A DNA stretch of 64,000 nucleotides from contig NZ_JABJVV010000004.1 of NCBI RefSeq assembly GCF_013155545.1, positions 124,001 through 188,000 of the forward strand. The letters are read 5' to 3'. This document shows positions 26,312-34,889 of the stretch, piece by piece (position 1 is the first letter of the stretch; each line of letters begins with the position of its first letter). The stretch is from Caenimonas soli (lineage in GTDB: Bacteria; Pseudomonadota; Gammaproteobacteria; Burkholderiales; Burkholderiaceae_C). The position numbers and the translations under genes are program-made. The notes beneath the pieces were generated by a model, which worked only from the letters and a program-made list of their open reading frames with translations, was not told the DNA's origin and made no database searches.

Positions 26312-26332
26312 GGCAAAGCTCTAAGCTCATGC

Positions 26333-26359
26333 AAAAAGCCGCACACTGTGCGGCTTTTT
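26333..26359 (+). terminator. intrinsic terminator after DctP copy 2
   Basis: AAAAAGCCGCAC-act-GTGCGGCTTTTT, a perfect stem with flanking A and T runs; it can work on both strands. Confidence 0.88.
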
Positions 26360-26475
26360 GTTTGGTCAGTGCTTCCTCTTAAGTACAAGCACTGCATGTG
26401 CGTGCCAGCCTTTTGCAAGCTTCGCGATCCCAGGCGCAGCATTATCCGCGGCACCAATAACAGGAGTACTCATCC

Positions 26476-27558
26476 ATGGATCGTCGTTCCCTTATCAAGA
26501 ATGCCGGCATCGCCGGCGTGCTGGCGACCGGCATTGCACCCGCCGTACACGCGCAGGCTGCAGTTCGCTGGCGGCTGGCTTCGAGTTTCCCGAAGTCGCT
26601 GGACACCATCTTCGGCAGCGCCGAAATGTTCTCCAAGACCGTGCGCGCGCTGTCGGGCGGCAAGTTCGAGGTGTCCGTCCATGCGGCGGGTGAGTTGATG
26701 CCCGCTTTCGGCGTGGTGGACGGCATCCAGAACGGCACCATCGAAATGGCGCAAACGGCGCCTTACTACTTCACGGGCAAGAATTCGATATTCGCTTTCG
26801 GCTGCGCCGTGCCCTTCGGGCTCACGGCCCGCCAGATGGACTCGTGGATGGAGCACGGCAACGGCCGCAAGCTGATGGACGCGTTCTACGCCAACTACAA
26901 CATCAAGAGCCGCAGCGCCGGCAACACCGGCACGCAGATGGGCGGCTGGTACCGCAAGGAAATCAAGGGGCCGGGCGACCTGAAGGGTCTGAAGATGCGC
27001 CTGGGTGGCGGCCTGTTCGGCGAGGCCATGGCCAAGCTGGGCGTAGTCGCACAGAACATGCCTGCCGGTGACGTGTACCAGGCGCTCGAGAAGGGCACGC
27101 TCGATGCGACAGAATTCGTGGGCCCCTATGACGACGAGAAACTGGGCTTCAACAAGGTGGCCCCGTTCTACTACTACCCCGGTTGGTGGGAAGGTGGTGC
27201 GGAGCTGGAGTTCTTCGTCAACACCAAGGCCTATGCGGCGCTGTCGCCCGAGAACCAGGCCATCGTCGATGCCGCGACCAGTGTGGCGGCCCGTGACATG
27301 ACCGCGAAGTACGATGCGCTCAACCCGGTGGCGCTGAAGCGCCTGGTGGCCGCCAAGACCCAGCTGAAGGCCTTCTCCAAGGAACTGATGGATGCGGGCT
27401 ACAAGGCTTCGATGGAAGTCTTTGCCGAGCACGAGGCGAAATCACCCGAGTTCAAGAAGATCCACCAGGACATGCGGGCCTTCCAGCGCGACCAGCTGCT
27501 GTGGGCGCGCTTCTCCGAATTCCGCTATGACAGCTACATGAGCACCGTCAAGTTCTAA
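26476..27558 (+). CDS. TRAP transporter periplasmic receptor DctP, 2-oxoacid type, divergent copy 3
   Basis: 360 residues, one longer than the two upstream copies, and the most divergent of the three after a shared signal sequence. Gln154 (NTGTQMGGW) and Arg175 (MRLGG) are conserved, but the pocket segment reads DATEFVGPYDD, with Phe214 where copies 1 and 2 have Trp. The loop GGGLFGEAMAKLGVVAQNMPAGD also differs from GGFGGKVLERIGGVPQNIPGGE. This predicts a changed ligand preference within the same fold. It has its own ribosome site (CAGGAG) and shares a bidirectional terminator with the convergent permease operon, which may be the membrane partner of all three receptors. Confidence 0.9.
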   Translation: MDRRSLIKNAGIAGVLATGIAPAVHAQAAVRWRLASSFPKSLDTIFGSAEMFSKTVRALSGGKFEVSVHAAGELMPAFGVVDGIQNGTIEMAQTAPYYFTGKNSIFAFGCAVPFGLTARQMDSWMEHGNGRKLMDAFYANYNIKSRSAGNTGTQMGGWYRKEIKGPGDLKGLKMRLGGGLFGEAMAKLGVVAQNMPAGDVYQALEKGTLDATEFVGPYDDEKLGFNKVAPFYYYPGWWEGGAELEFFVNTKAYAALSPENQAIVDAATSVAARDMTAKYDALNPVALKRLVAAKTQLKAFSKELMDAGYKASMEVFAEHEAKSPEFKKIHQDMRAFQRDQLLWARFSEFRYDSYMSTVKF

Positions 27559-27572
27559 GCGTTCGCCCAAGA

Positions 27573-27617
27573 AAAATGCCCCGGCCCGCATCGCTGCGGC
27601 AGGGGCATTGTCTTTTT
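27573..27617. terminator. bidirectional terminator between DctP copy 3 and the TRAP permease
   Basis: AATGCCCC...GGGGCATT arms enclose a second small GC stem; a T run follows on the plus side (TCTTTTTT) and, read on the minus strand, GGGGCATTTTTC. Both converging genes end here. Confidence 0.78.
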
Positions 27618-27641
27618 TGGGGGGGCTCGAACCCCCCTCGG

Positions 27642-29420
27642 TTACTTCTTGTCGGCGGGCGGCTGCTTGAACAGCTCGTCCATCTCTTTGTCGGTGTCCG
27701 TTTGAGTTCCGGGTGCCGCGCCCGGGTCGGGCAAGGCGCCGGCCTCCGGCAGCTTTCCGGGTGAATCCTGGCGCAGCATGTCGCCCTCCATCTGGATGCG
27801 TACTTTCTCCAGGTCCACCTTCTCCGCCTTGTCCAGCCCGCTCGAGACGATTCCGGGGAAGCCGATGATGAGGCCGACCATGATGATCTGGATCAGCACG
27901 AAGGGTACGGCCCCCCAGTAGATCTGCATCGTGGTGACGGGCGGGATCATCTTGCCGGTGACGCGGTCCTTGTATTCCTTATCGGGCGCCACGCTGCGCA
28001 GGTAGAACAGCGCGAAGCCGAAGGGCGGGTGCATGAACGAAGTCTGCATGTTCACGGCCAGCAGCACGCCGAACCACACCAGGTCGATGCCCAGCTTTTC
28101 GGCCACCGGCGCGAGCAGCGGCACCACGATGAAGGACAGCTCGAAGAAGTCGAGGAAGAAGGCCAGCACGAAGATCAGGATGTTGACCACGATCAGGAAG
28201 CCCAGCTGACCGCCCGGCAGGCCTGACAGCAGATGCTCCACCCACTTGGGCCCGTCCACGCCCTGGAACACCAGGCCGAAGATGGTGGCGCCGATCAGGA
28301 TGAACACCACGAAGCACGACAGCTTGGTGGTGGTGTTCAGTGCCTGGCGCAGCAGCGAGAAGCTCAGGCGCCTGCGCGCCAGAGCCATCACGATGGCGCC
28401 CAGGGCACCCATGGCTCCGCCTTCAGTCGGGGTGGCGATGCCCAGGAAGATGGTGCCCAGCACCAGGAAGATCAGCAGCAGCGGCGGGATCAGCACGAAA
28501 GTCACGCGCTCGGCCATGCGCGACAGCAGGCCCATGCGGGTCACCTTGTTGATCAGCGCGATCAGGAACGCGAACAACACGCCGGCACACATGGACACCA
28601 CGATGGTTTCGTCGGTGGCGACGGTGTCCACTTTCGTGCCCGTCCACCAGCTGACGACAGCGGCGTAGTTTTTCCCCAGGGTGACGGCCAGGGCCGTCGA
28701 AATCACGGTCAGCGCCAGCAGCGATGGCAGGCCCGCCTTGCCGCTGTCCTCGCGAATGGTCCGGGCTTCGAGCGGCAGTGCCGGAACCCAGTGGGGCTTG
28801 ATAAACGCGAGGATGACGACGTAAAGCGCATACATGCCCGTGAGGATGAAGCCGGGAACGAACGCGCCCTTGTACATATCGCCCACGCTGCGCCCCAACT
28901 GGTCGGCCAGGATGATCAGCACCAGCGAGGGCGGGATGATCTGTGCTAGCGTTCCCGAAGCCGCGATCACGCCCGTCGCCAGGCGGCGGTCGTAGCCGTA
29001 GCGCAGCATGATGGGCAGGGAGATGAGGCCCATTGAGATCACCGATGCCGCGACCACGCCCGTGGTGGCAGCAAGCAGGGCGCCCACAAAAATCACCGCC
29101 AGGGCCAAACCGCCGCGCACCGGACCGAACAGCTGGCCGATGGTGTCGAGCAGGTCTTCGGCCATGCCGCTTCGCTCCAGGATCAGCCCCATCAAGGTGA
29201 AGAACGGAATGGCAAGCAGCGTATCGTTCTGCATGATGCCGAAGATGCGCAGCGGCAGGGCCTGCAGCAGCGATTCGGGCAGGACGTTGAGCTCGATGCC
29301 GATGATGGCGAAGAACAGGCCGCAGGCGCCCAGGCTGAAGGCCACCGGGAAGCCGAACAGCAGGAAAACGATAAGGCCCGCGAACATGATCGGGGCCAGG
29401 TTTGCAATGAAGAACTCCAT
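27642..29420 (-). CDS. TRAP transporter large permease (DctM)
   Basis: 592 residues with more than 12 hydrophobic segments. Family landmarks are PFFTLMGLILERSGMAEDLL, the loop TTGVVAASVISMGLISLP, a GTLAQIIPPSLVLIILADQLG segment and MQTSFMHPPFGFALFYLRS. It is longer than the usual 430-residue DctM because of a central insertion (about residues 210-300) and a hydrophilic Asp/Pro/Lys-rich tail, which is the large form seen with TakP-type receptors. It should drive sodium-dependent uptake of the ligand delivered by the convergent DctP receptors. The small subunit gene lies 23 bases upstream in the same operon. Confidence 0.92.
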   Translation of the reverse strand: MEFFIANLAPIMFAGLIVFLLFGFPVAFSLGACGLFFAIIGIELNVLPESLLQALPLRIFGIMQNDTLLAIPFFTLMGLILERSGMAEDLLDTIGQLFGPVRGGLALAVIFVGALLAATTGVVAASVISMGLISLPIMLRYGYDRRLATGVIAASGTLAQIIPPSLVLIILADQLGRSVGDMYKGAFVPGFILTGMYALYVVILAFIKPHWVPALPLEARTIREDSGKAGLPSLLALTVISTALAVTLGKNYAAVVSWWTGTKVDTVATDETIVVSMCAGVLFAFLIALINKVTRMGLLSRMAERVTFVLIPPLLLIFLVLGTIFLGIATPTEGGAMGALGAIVMALARRRLSFSLLRQALNTTTKLSCFVVFILIGATIFGLVFQGVDGPKWVEHLLSGLPGGQLGFLIVVNILIFVLAFFLDFFELSFIVVPLLAPVAEKLGIDLVWFGVLLAVNMQTSFMHPPFGFALFYLRSVAPDKEYKDRVTGKMIPPVTTMQIYWGAVPFVLIQIIMVGLIIGFPGIVSSGLDKAEKVDLEKVRIQMEGDMLRQDSPGKLPEAGALPDPGAAPGTQTDTDKEMDELFKQPPADKK

Positions 29421-29443
29421 CTTTTATTCCTCGTTCTTTTAGT

Positions 29444-30040
29444 TCAGGCCTTGCCTTCGCGCTCGGCGAGGCGTCGGATGGATTCAGCGAGTTCTTCTTC
29501 GGCCGTCTTCTCGATTTTCTTGGCCGTGGGATCGTCGATCAGGCCCTTGAGGAATGCGACGCGCTTGATCAGTTCCGAGAAGCCCTGCAGCATGAGCAGT
29601 CCGAAGCCCAGCGGCATCATGATGTACACGGGCCAGCGGATCAGGCCACCGGCGTTGGAGGACATCTCCCCGGAGCGAAGGCCCTGGAGGAAGAACGGCG
29701 TGCCATACCAGAGGATGGCCAGGCAGACGGGAGTGAGGAACAGCGTAAAGCCGATGATGTCGATCCAGATCTGGCCGCGCTTGGACAGGCGGCTGGAGAT
29801 GACGTCGATCTTCACGTGTTCGCCATTCAGCAGTGTGTAGCCGGCGGCCAGCAGGAAAGCGGCCGCGAACAGATACCACTGCACCTCGAGGAAGGCGTTG
29901 GAGCTGTAGTTGAAGCCCTTGCGTACCGCCGCGTTGACCCCGCTGATAACCGTGGAGGCGAGGATCAACCAGATAACGTATTTGCCAATCTGGGCGTTGA
30001 GCCAATCGACGCCTTTGGAAAACTTTAGTAATGCCTGCAT
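29444..30040 (-). CDS. TRAP transporter small permease (DctQ)
   Basis: 198 residues from the ATG at 30040 (GGAG upstream); the frame extends further, but the added residues lack family similarity. Four hydrophobic segments, with the DctQ signature WYLFAAAFLLAAGYTLLNGEHVKIDV in the middle, and a charged Glu/Lys-rich C-terminus. It pairs with the large permease gene downstream. The 168-base gap to the divergent SenA-like gene includes an AT-rich stretch (30106-30180) likely to hold promoters for both. Confidence 0.9.
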   Translation of the reverse strand: MQALLKFSKGVDWLNAQIGKYVIWLILASTVISGVNAAVRKGFNYSSNAFLEVQWYLFAAAFLLAAGYTLLNGEHVKIDVISSRLSKRGQIWIDIIGFTLFLTPVCLAILWYGTPFFLQGLRSGEMSSNAGGLIRWPVYIMMPLGFGLLMLQGFSELIKRVAFLKGLIDDPTAKKIEKTAEEELAESIRRLAEREGKA

Positions 30041-30208
30041 GTTGTCTCCGTGAAGAAGTTCCCTGCGCACGCGAAGTCGATCACCGACTGATTTTTCAGT
30101 CGTTCGCCGGCCGTCTTGTAGTAAGGAAATTCTAGTGTTGACTATAAAAGCCAAGCTGACAGCTTTTTGACGGTGTATTCCCGGTGAATCGCCTAGTCAT
30201 AATGCCTT

Positions 30209-31474
30209 ATGGCCACCGTTTCACCGGACGCACCCCCTACGTCCATAGACGCGCCGGCGATGCGCAACGCCGGCCGCGAGCTGTTGTCGCTGGCATTGAT
30301 GGATGCGCGCAACCACAGCTTGCATTTGCTCTCCCACTATGAACAGGCGGCGGCGGAAGGCAAGCTGGACGTGCCTTGCCGTCCCGAACTCGAGTTGCCT
30401 CAGTGGCTGGCCGGGCATATCGGCTGGCTGGCCGAGTACTGGATAGGCCGCAACCCGCAGCGCAGCCTGGGGGCGGCCTGCCCGCCGGACGCAGTGCGGC
30501 TGGCCTCCATCGAACCGATGGCCGACCAGTGGTTCAACCCGGCCATTGCAACCCATGCGGCGCGCTGGCAGCTGCAGTTGCCCGATTTCCAGGCCATACG
30601 GGCCTACCTGCTCGACACGCTGGAAAGCACGCTCGAGCTCCTGGACAAGACGGCGGAAGACGATCAGGGCTTGTACTTCTTCCGCGTCGCCCTTTTTCAC
30701 GAAGACCTTCGCTGCGAACAGCTGGTGACGATGGCCCAGACGCTCGGCCTGCCGCTCAAGCTGGCGCTGCCCGTGGGTGTGCAGGCGCGCGACCCCGTGC
30801 TGGTGCCCGCCGGGCGCTGGCTGCTCGGCTCATCGCCCGGCGGCTTCGTGTTCGATGCGGAGAAGTGGGCGCACGAGATCGACGTGCCCGAGTTCGAGAT
30901 CGACGCCCAGCCGGTGAACTGGGGCCAGTACGTGGAGTTCGTCGACGATGGTGGCTACGACCGCCCCGAGCTCTGGTTGCCGCAGGGCTGGGAATGGCTG
31001 CAGCGCGAGGCCGACCAGGAGGGCCGGCGCGGGCCACGCTACGTGGAGCAGATCGGATCGGCGAGCGGCGCCGTCATGCGGACGCTGTTCGGCAAATCCT
31101 CGCGGATGTCCTCCAGCCAGAGCGCAATGCATGTGACCTGGTGGGAGGCCGACGCCTGGGCGCGCTGGGCGGGTCGGCGGCTGGCGACCGAGGTGGAGTG
31201 GGAGATGGCTGCGCACACCGCCTCGCGCCGGGGTTTCCGCTGGGGCGATGTGCGCGAGTGGACCGCCAGCACCCTGCGGCCCTGGCCCGGTTTCGAGCCC
31301 GATGCCTGGAGCGAACACACCGACCTGGCCGCACAACCGCGCCTCGGCCTGGCCCGCGTGCAACGGGGCGGATCCTTTGCGGCGCGTTCGCGGATGAAGC
31401 ATCCGAAGTTCCGGGGCTTCGCACTGCCCGACCGCGACGATGGCTTCGTGGGTTTCCGTACCTGCGCGCTCTAG
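30209..31474 (+). CDS. senA: SenA/EgtB-like non-heme iron enzyme (selenoneine synthase family) with an altered metal site
   Basis: 421 residues: an N-terminal DinB-like domain (about 20-185) and a C-terminal FGE-sulfatase-type domain (about 195-421) ending RVQRGGSF...RGFALPDRDDGFVGFRTCA. This is the layout of EgtB and of SenA, which joins a seleno- or thio-sugar to hercynine; blocks such as LLSLALMDARNHSL, LAGHIGW, FFRVALFHED and MAQTLG point to the SenA branch. The usual metal motif HxxxHxE reads His164-Glu-Asp-Leu-Arg168-Cys-Glu170: the second His is Arg (codon CGC, one base from CAC). His70 and His164 remain. No senB or senC gene is nearby, so it is an orphan. Its stop shares CTAG with the convergent regulator. 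It could be active with another ligand set or be a decaying copy. Confidence 0.72.
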   Translation: MATVSPDAPPTSIDAPAMRNAGRELLSLALMDARNHSLHLLSHYEQAAAEGKLDVPCRPELELPQWLAGHIGWLAEYWIGRNPQRSLGAACPPDAVRLASIEPMADQWFNPAIATHAARWQLQLPDFQAIRAYLLDTLESTLELLDKTAEDDQGLYFFRVALFHEDLRCEQLVTMAQTLGLPLKLALPVGVQARDPVLVPAGRWLLGSSPGGFVFDAEKWAHEIDVPEFEIDAQPVNWGQYVEFVDDGGYDRPELWLPQGWEWLQREADQEGRRGPRYVEQIGSASGAVMRTLFGKSSRMSSSQSAMHVTWWEADAWARWAGRRLATEVEWEMAAHTASRRGFRWGDVREWTASTLRPWPGFEPDAWSEHTDLAAQPRLGLARVQRGGSFAARSRMKHPKFRGFALPDRDDGFVGFRTCAL

Positions 31475-32577
31475 CGAGCCGGAAGGTCCCACCAAGGCAA
31501 CTGCCTGCGCAAGCTGAGCACCTCGCCGCAGGCACTGGCCTCGTATCCCGGCAAGGCCGCGAGCTTCGCCTGCCACGCGCCGCTGCGCAGCACGTCAAGC
31601 AGGGCCCCGACGGGCGGCTCGTCCAACGCCGCCTTGAGGCACACGAGGTAATAGTCCTCCTTGAGCAACGGGACGAAATCCAGCCCGCGTGAACGCGCCG
31701 CGGCCTCGATGCCCAAACCGGCGTCGGCCGCGCCGGAGGCCACTGCCTGCGCCACGGCGGCGTGAGAGGGTTCGGTGTTGCCGTAGCCCGTGATATCGCC
31801 GGGAGTCAGCCGCGATTGGGCCAGCAATTCCTCGAACAGCACCCGCGTGCCGGTGCCCAGTGCGCGGTTGGCAAAGCGCGCTCGCGATCGGGCCAGATCG
31901 CCGATCGAGGCCAGGCCCAAGGGGTTACCGCGCGCCACCATCAGGCCCTGGCTGCGGCGGGCAAAACCAATCAGCTTGTGCAGGCCCGGTTTGAGCAGCG
32001 GCTGGTACGCGCGTTGCGCCAGCGATCCGGCGGCGGGTTGCGGCGGCGTGTGAAAGCCCGCCACCGCGCAGCGGCCCTCGTTGAGTGCGCTGATCGCGTC
32101 GACGCTGCCGCAGAAGCGGACGTCCAGGTGCAACTGCGCGTTGGAGGCCGCATGTTCGCGCAATGCGGCCAGCGCATCATCGTGGCTGGCGAAGAGGGTG
32201 AGCACATGGGCCGCCGGATCGAACGCCACGGCGAAGGCGCGTTCCAGGTCCGCATGCAGCGACTCGATCTGCGGGGCCAGCCGTGCCTGGGCCTGGCGCT
32301 CGGCCCACAGCAGCTTGTCGCCGAAGGGCGACAGGCGGGCCGGCTGGCCTTTGTCCCAGACGATCAGCGGCTGGCCGAGTGCGGTTTCCCAGCGCTTGAG
32401 CTCGCCCCAGACGTGGCGGTAAGACAATCCCAGTGCCTTGGCCGCAGCGGAAATCGAGCCGCTTTCCCTGACCGAATACAGCAGGTCCATCAAGGCGTTT
32501 CGGATCAGCCGATCGCCTTGCTGCCCGTTCCAAGTGTAGGAAAGTTGGATCTTGCGCACGCGCCGAGTATGTCGCAC
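31471..32577 (-). CDS. ModE/LysR-type HTH fused to a periplasmic-binding-protein-like domain, regulator of the tungstate transporter
   Basis: 368 residues from GTG 32577, or 362 from GTG 32559, which I find equally likely. Residues about 25-90 are a ModE-like winged HTH (LMDLLYSVRESGSISAAAKALGLSYRHVWGELKRWE). Residues about 120-350 are a type-2 binding-protein fold (VAGFHTPPQP, ARGNPLGLASIGDLARSRARFANRALGTGTRVLFEELL, DAGLGIEAAARSRGLDFVPL) like that of molybdate/tungstate or MocR-type sensor proteins. It is divergent from tupBCA across about 80 bases, so it most likely senses the oxyanion (or a molybdenum cofactor-related ligand) and controls that operon. The 4-base convergent overlap with the SenA-like gene is CTAG. 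Confidence 0.83.
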   Translation of the reverse strand: MRHTRRVRKIQLSYTWNGQQGDRLIRNALMDLLYSVRESGSISAAAKALGLSYRHVWGELKRWETALGQPLIVWDKGQPARLSPFGDKLLWAERQAQARLAPQIESLHADLERAFAVAFDPAAHVLTLFASHDDALAALREHAASNAQLHLDVRFCGSVDAISALNEGRCAVAGFHTPPQPAAGSLAQRAYQPLLKPGLHKLIGFARRSQGLMVARGNPLGLASIGDLARSRARFANRALGTGTRVLFEELLAQSRLTPGDITGYGNTEPSHAAVAQAVASGAADAGLGIEAAARSRGLDFVPLLKEDYYLVCLKAALDEPPVGALLDVLRSGAWQAKLAALPGYEASACGEVLSLRRQLPWWDLPAR

Positions 32578-32655
32578 GGACTGCCGCTATGCACGCCGCT
32601 TCATAGCTCGTGATTCCGAATAGGCCTTGGCGCGGCCAGCGGCTAGCATCGCTGC

Positions 32656-33390
32656 GTGAATACGTTTTCGCAGAGTGCCGCCACGGCTTTCCAGCTCATA
32701 GCCGGGGCCGACCCGCTTCTATGGTCCATCGTGACGCGCTCGCTGGCCGTCAGCGCCACGGCCTGCGTGCTGGCTTGTGCCGCAGGCCTGCTGCTCGGCG
32801 CCTGGTTGGGAGTGGCGCGCTTTGCCGGGCGCGGCGCCATTCTCGCGTTGCTCAATACGGCGCTGGCCCTGCCGTCGGTGGTGGTCGGCCTGGTGGTCTA
32901 CCTGCTGCTGTCGCGTTCCGGGCCGCTGGGCTTTCTCGGCTGGTTGTTTTCTTTCAAGGCCATGGTGCTGGCCCAGGCCGTGCTGGTGCTGCCGGTGGCC
33001 GCGGCTCTGACGCGGCAGGTGGTGGAGGACGTCGATCGCGCCAATGGCGAGCAACTCCGCTCGTTGGGCGCGGGCCCCGCCATGCGCAGCCTGCTGCTGG
33101 CCTGGGACGAGCGCTACGCGCTGCTCACCGTGGTGATCGCCACGTTCGGCCGGGCCATCTCCGAGGTCGGCGCCGTGATGATCGTGGGCGGCAATATCGA
33201 AGGCTTCACACGGGTGATGACCACGGCCATCGCGTTGGAAACCAGCAAGGGCGACCTGCCGCTGGCGTTGGCGCTGGGCATCGTCTTGCTGGGGGTGGTG
33301 CTGGCGCTCAATGCCCTGATCGCGCTGGTGCGGCGTTGGCGCCTCGGGAGGGACGACCGGGTGCCGCTGCTGGAGGGAGCGCGCGGATGA
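32656..33390 (+). CDS. tupB: tungstate ABC transporter, permease
   Basis: 244 residues from a GTG, with about five to six membrane segments. The cytoplasmic EAA-type loop reads AEQLRSLGAGPAMRSLLLAW region (EQLRSLGAGP) followed by GRAISEVGAVMIVGGNIEGFTRVMTTAIALETSKGDLP, the hallmark of TupB/ModB-type permeases. Imports tungstate (or molybdate) with TupA and TupC. Its stop overlaps the ATPase gene start (ATGA). Confidence 0.86.
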   Translation: MNTFSQSAATAFQLIAGADPLLWSIVTRSLAVSATACVLACAAGLLLGAWLGVARFAGRGAILALLNTALALPSVVVGLVVYLLLSRSGPLGFLGWLFSFKAMVLAQAVLVLPVAAALTRQVVEDVDRANGEQLRSLGAGPAMRSLLLAWDERYALLTVVIATFGRAISEVGAVMIVGGNIEGFTRVMTTAIALETSKGDLPLALALGIVLLGVVLALNALIALVRRWRLGRDDRVPLLEGARG

Positions 33391-34088
33391 GTGGCCTGAT
33401 GCAACTAAAAACCGTGGACGTGTATTTCGGCGCCGTCACGGCGCTGGGGGGTGTGGACTTGCGTGTGGCGGCCGGCGACCGGCTGGCGCTGGTCGGCGCC
33501 AACGGCAGCGGCAAGAGCACCTTGCTGCGCGTGTTGCACGGGCTGCTGGCGCCCAGCAGCGGCTCCGTATTGCGCGACAGCGCGGCGCGCCAGGCCATGG
33601 TGTTCCAGCGTCCCTACATGCTGATGACCAGCGCGCTCAACAACGTCGCCCTGGGTCTGTGGATTCGGGGCACGCCGTGGCGACAGGCCAGGGAGCGGGC
33701 TCTGCTGGCGCTTGGCCGCGTGGGACTGGGCGAAGTCGCGATGCGGCCTGCGAGAAGGCTTTCCGGCGGGCAGCAGCAGCGCCTGGCGCTGGCGCGGGCC
33801 TGGAGCCTCAAGCCTCATGTCCTGTTTCTGGACGAGCCCACTTCCAGCCTGGATCCCCATGCCAAGCGCGAGGTGGAATCGCTGCTGGCTGAATTCGCGC
33901 AAGACGGCATGACACTGGTCTTTGCCAGTCACAACCTCGGGCAGGTCAGGCGGCTGGCAACGCGCGTGGTGTACCTGGAGCAAGGACGCGTGCTGGCCGA
34001 CCTGCCGGTGCACGAATTCTTCGACGGCCCGCTGTTGGCGCGCACTTCGCGCGAGGCCGATCTCTTCCTCAAGGGGGAATTGGCATGA
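33387..34088 (+). CDS. tupC: tungstate ABC transporter, ATPase
   Basis: 233 residues from the ATG at 33387 inside the tupB stop. Walker A GANGSGKST (37-45), signature LSGGQQQRLALARAW, Walker B HVLFLDEPTSSLDP and H-loop VFASHNLGQ are complete. It energises the TupB permease from the cytoplasmic side. The frame is open upstream to 32610, but that part lies inside tupB and is not coding. Overlaps tupA by ATGA. Confidence 0.9.
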   Translation: MSGLMQLKTVDVYFGAVTALGGVDLRVAAGDRLALVGANGSGKSTLLRVLHGLLAPSSGSVLRDSAARQAMVFQRPYMLMTSALNNVALGLWIRGTPWRQARERALLALGRVGLGEVAMRPARRLSGGQQQRLALARAWSLKPHVLFLDEPTSSLDPHAKREVESLLAEFAQDGMTLVFASHNLGQVRRLATRVVYLEQGRVLADLPVHEFFDGPLLARTSREADLFLKGELA

Positions 34089-34876
34089 AATGGATAGCCG
34101 CGCTGGTCTTGGGGACCACGCTCGCCGGAGCACAGGCGCAAACGATCACCATGGCCTCGACCACGTCCACCGAGCAGTCGGGACTGTTCACCCACCTCTT
34201 GCCCGAATTCAAGAAGGCGAGCGGTCTGGACGTCAAGGTGGTGGCCGTGGGAACCGGCCAGGCCATCGACATGGCGCGGCGCGGCGATGCCGACGTGCTG
34301 TTCGTGCACGACCAGGTGGCCGAGGAGAAGTTCGTGGCCGATGGCTTTGCCGTCAAGCGCTATCCGGTGATGTACAACGACTTCGTGCTGGTCGGTCCCA
34401 AGGGCGATCCGGCAGCCACCCGGGGCAAGGACATCGGCGCGGCGTTGAAAAAGATTGCCGCCGCCAATGCGCCGTTCATCTCGCGCGGGGATAAAAGCGG
34501 CACCCACGCGGCCGAGCAGCGTTACTGGAACAATGCCGGCCTGGCCGCGAACAAGGGTACGGGCTACAAGGAGTGCGGCTGCGGCATGGGCCCGGCGCTG
34601 AACATCGGCGCCTCGTCGGGGGCCTATGTGCTGACCGACCGCGGTACCTGGCTGAATTTCAAGAACCGCGCGGATCTGGCCGTGCTGGTGCAAGGGGACA
34701 CCAAGCTGTTCAACCAGTATGGCGTGATGGCGGTCAACCCCGCCAAACATCCGCACGTGAAAGTCGCGGATGCGCAGAAGTACGTGGACTGGGTCACGGG
34801 ACCGGCCGGCCAGTCCGCCATCGCCGGCTACAAGATCGGCGGCGAGCAGCTATTCTTTCCCAACGCCTTGAAATGA
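34085..34876 (+). CDS. tupA: tungstate ABC transporter, substrate-binding protein
   Basis: 263 residues with a signal peptide (ALVLGTTLAGAQAQ). The mature start ITMASTTSTEQSGLFTHLLP is the TTTST(Q/E)xSGL oxyanion loop that separates TupA (tungstate) from ModA; RGDKSGTHAAEQRYW and GTGYKECGCGMGPALN are the other conserved loops. It delivers tungstate in the periplasm to TupBC. The next gene, on the other strand, starts a molybdo-hydroxylase cluster, suggesting that the transporter serves the supply of metal to such enzymes. Confidence 0.88.
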   Translation: MKWIAALVLGTTLAGAQAQTITMASTTSTEQSGLFTHLLPEFKKASGLDVKVVAVGTGQAIDMARRGDADVLFVHDQVAEEKFVADGFAVKRYPVMYNDFVLVGPKGDPAATRGKDIGAALKKIAAANAPFISRGDKSGTHAAEQRYWNNAGLAANKGTGYKECGCGMGPALNIGASSGAYVLTDRGTWLNFKNRADLAVLVQGDTKLFNQYGVMAVNPAKHPHVKVADAQKYVDWVTGPAGQSAIAGYKIGGEQLFFPNALK

Positions 34877-34889
34877 CATGCGCCGCGAA

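Noticed and set aside
27642-30040. Possibility that the convergent TRAP permease belongs to another system, not to the three receptors
   Set aside because: I kept it as the likely partner because it is adjacent and of the large TakP-type form, but the opposite strand means this is not proven.
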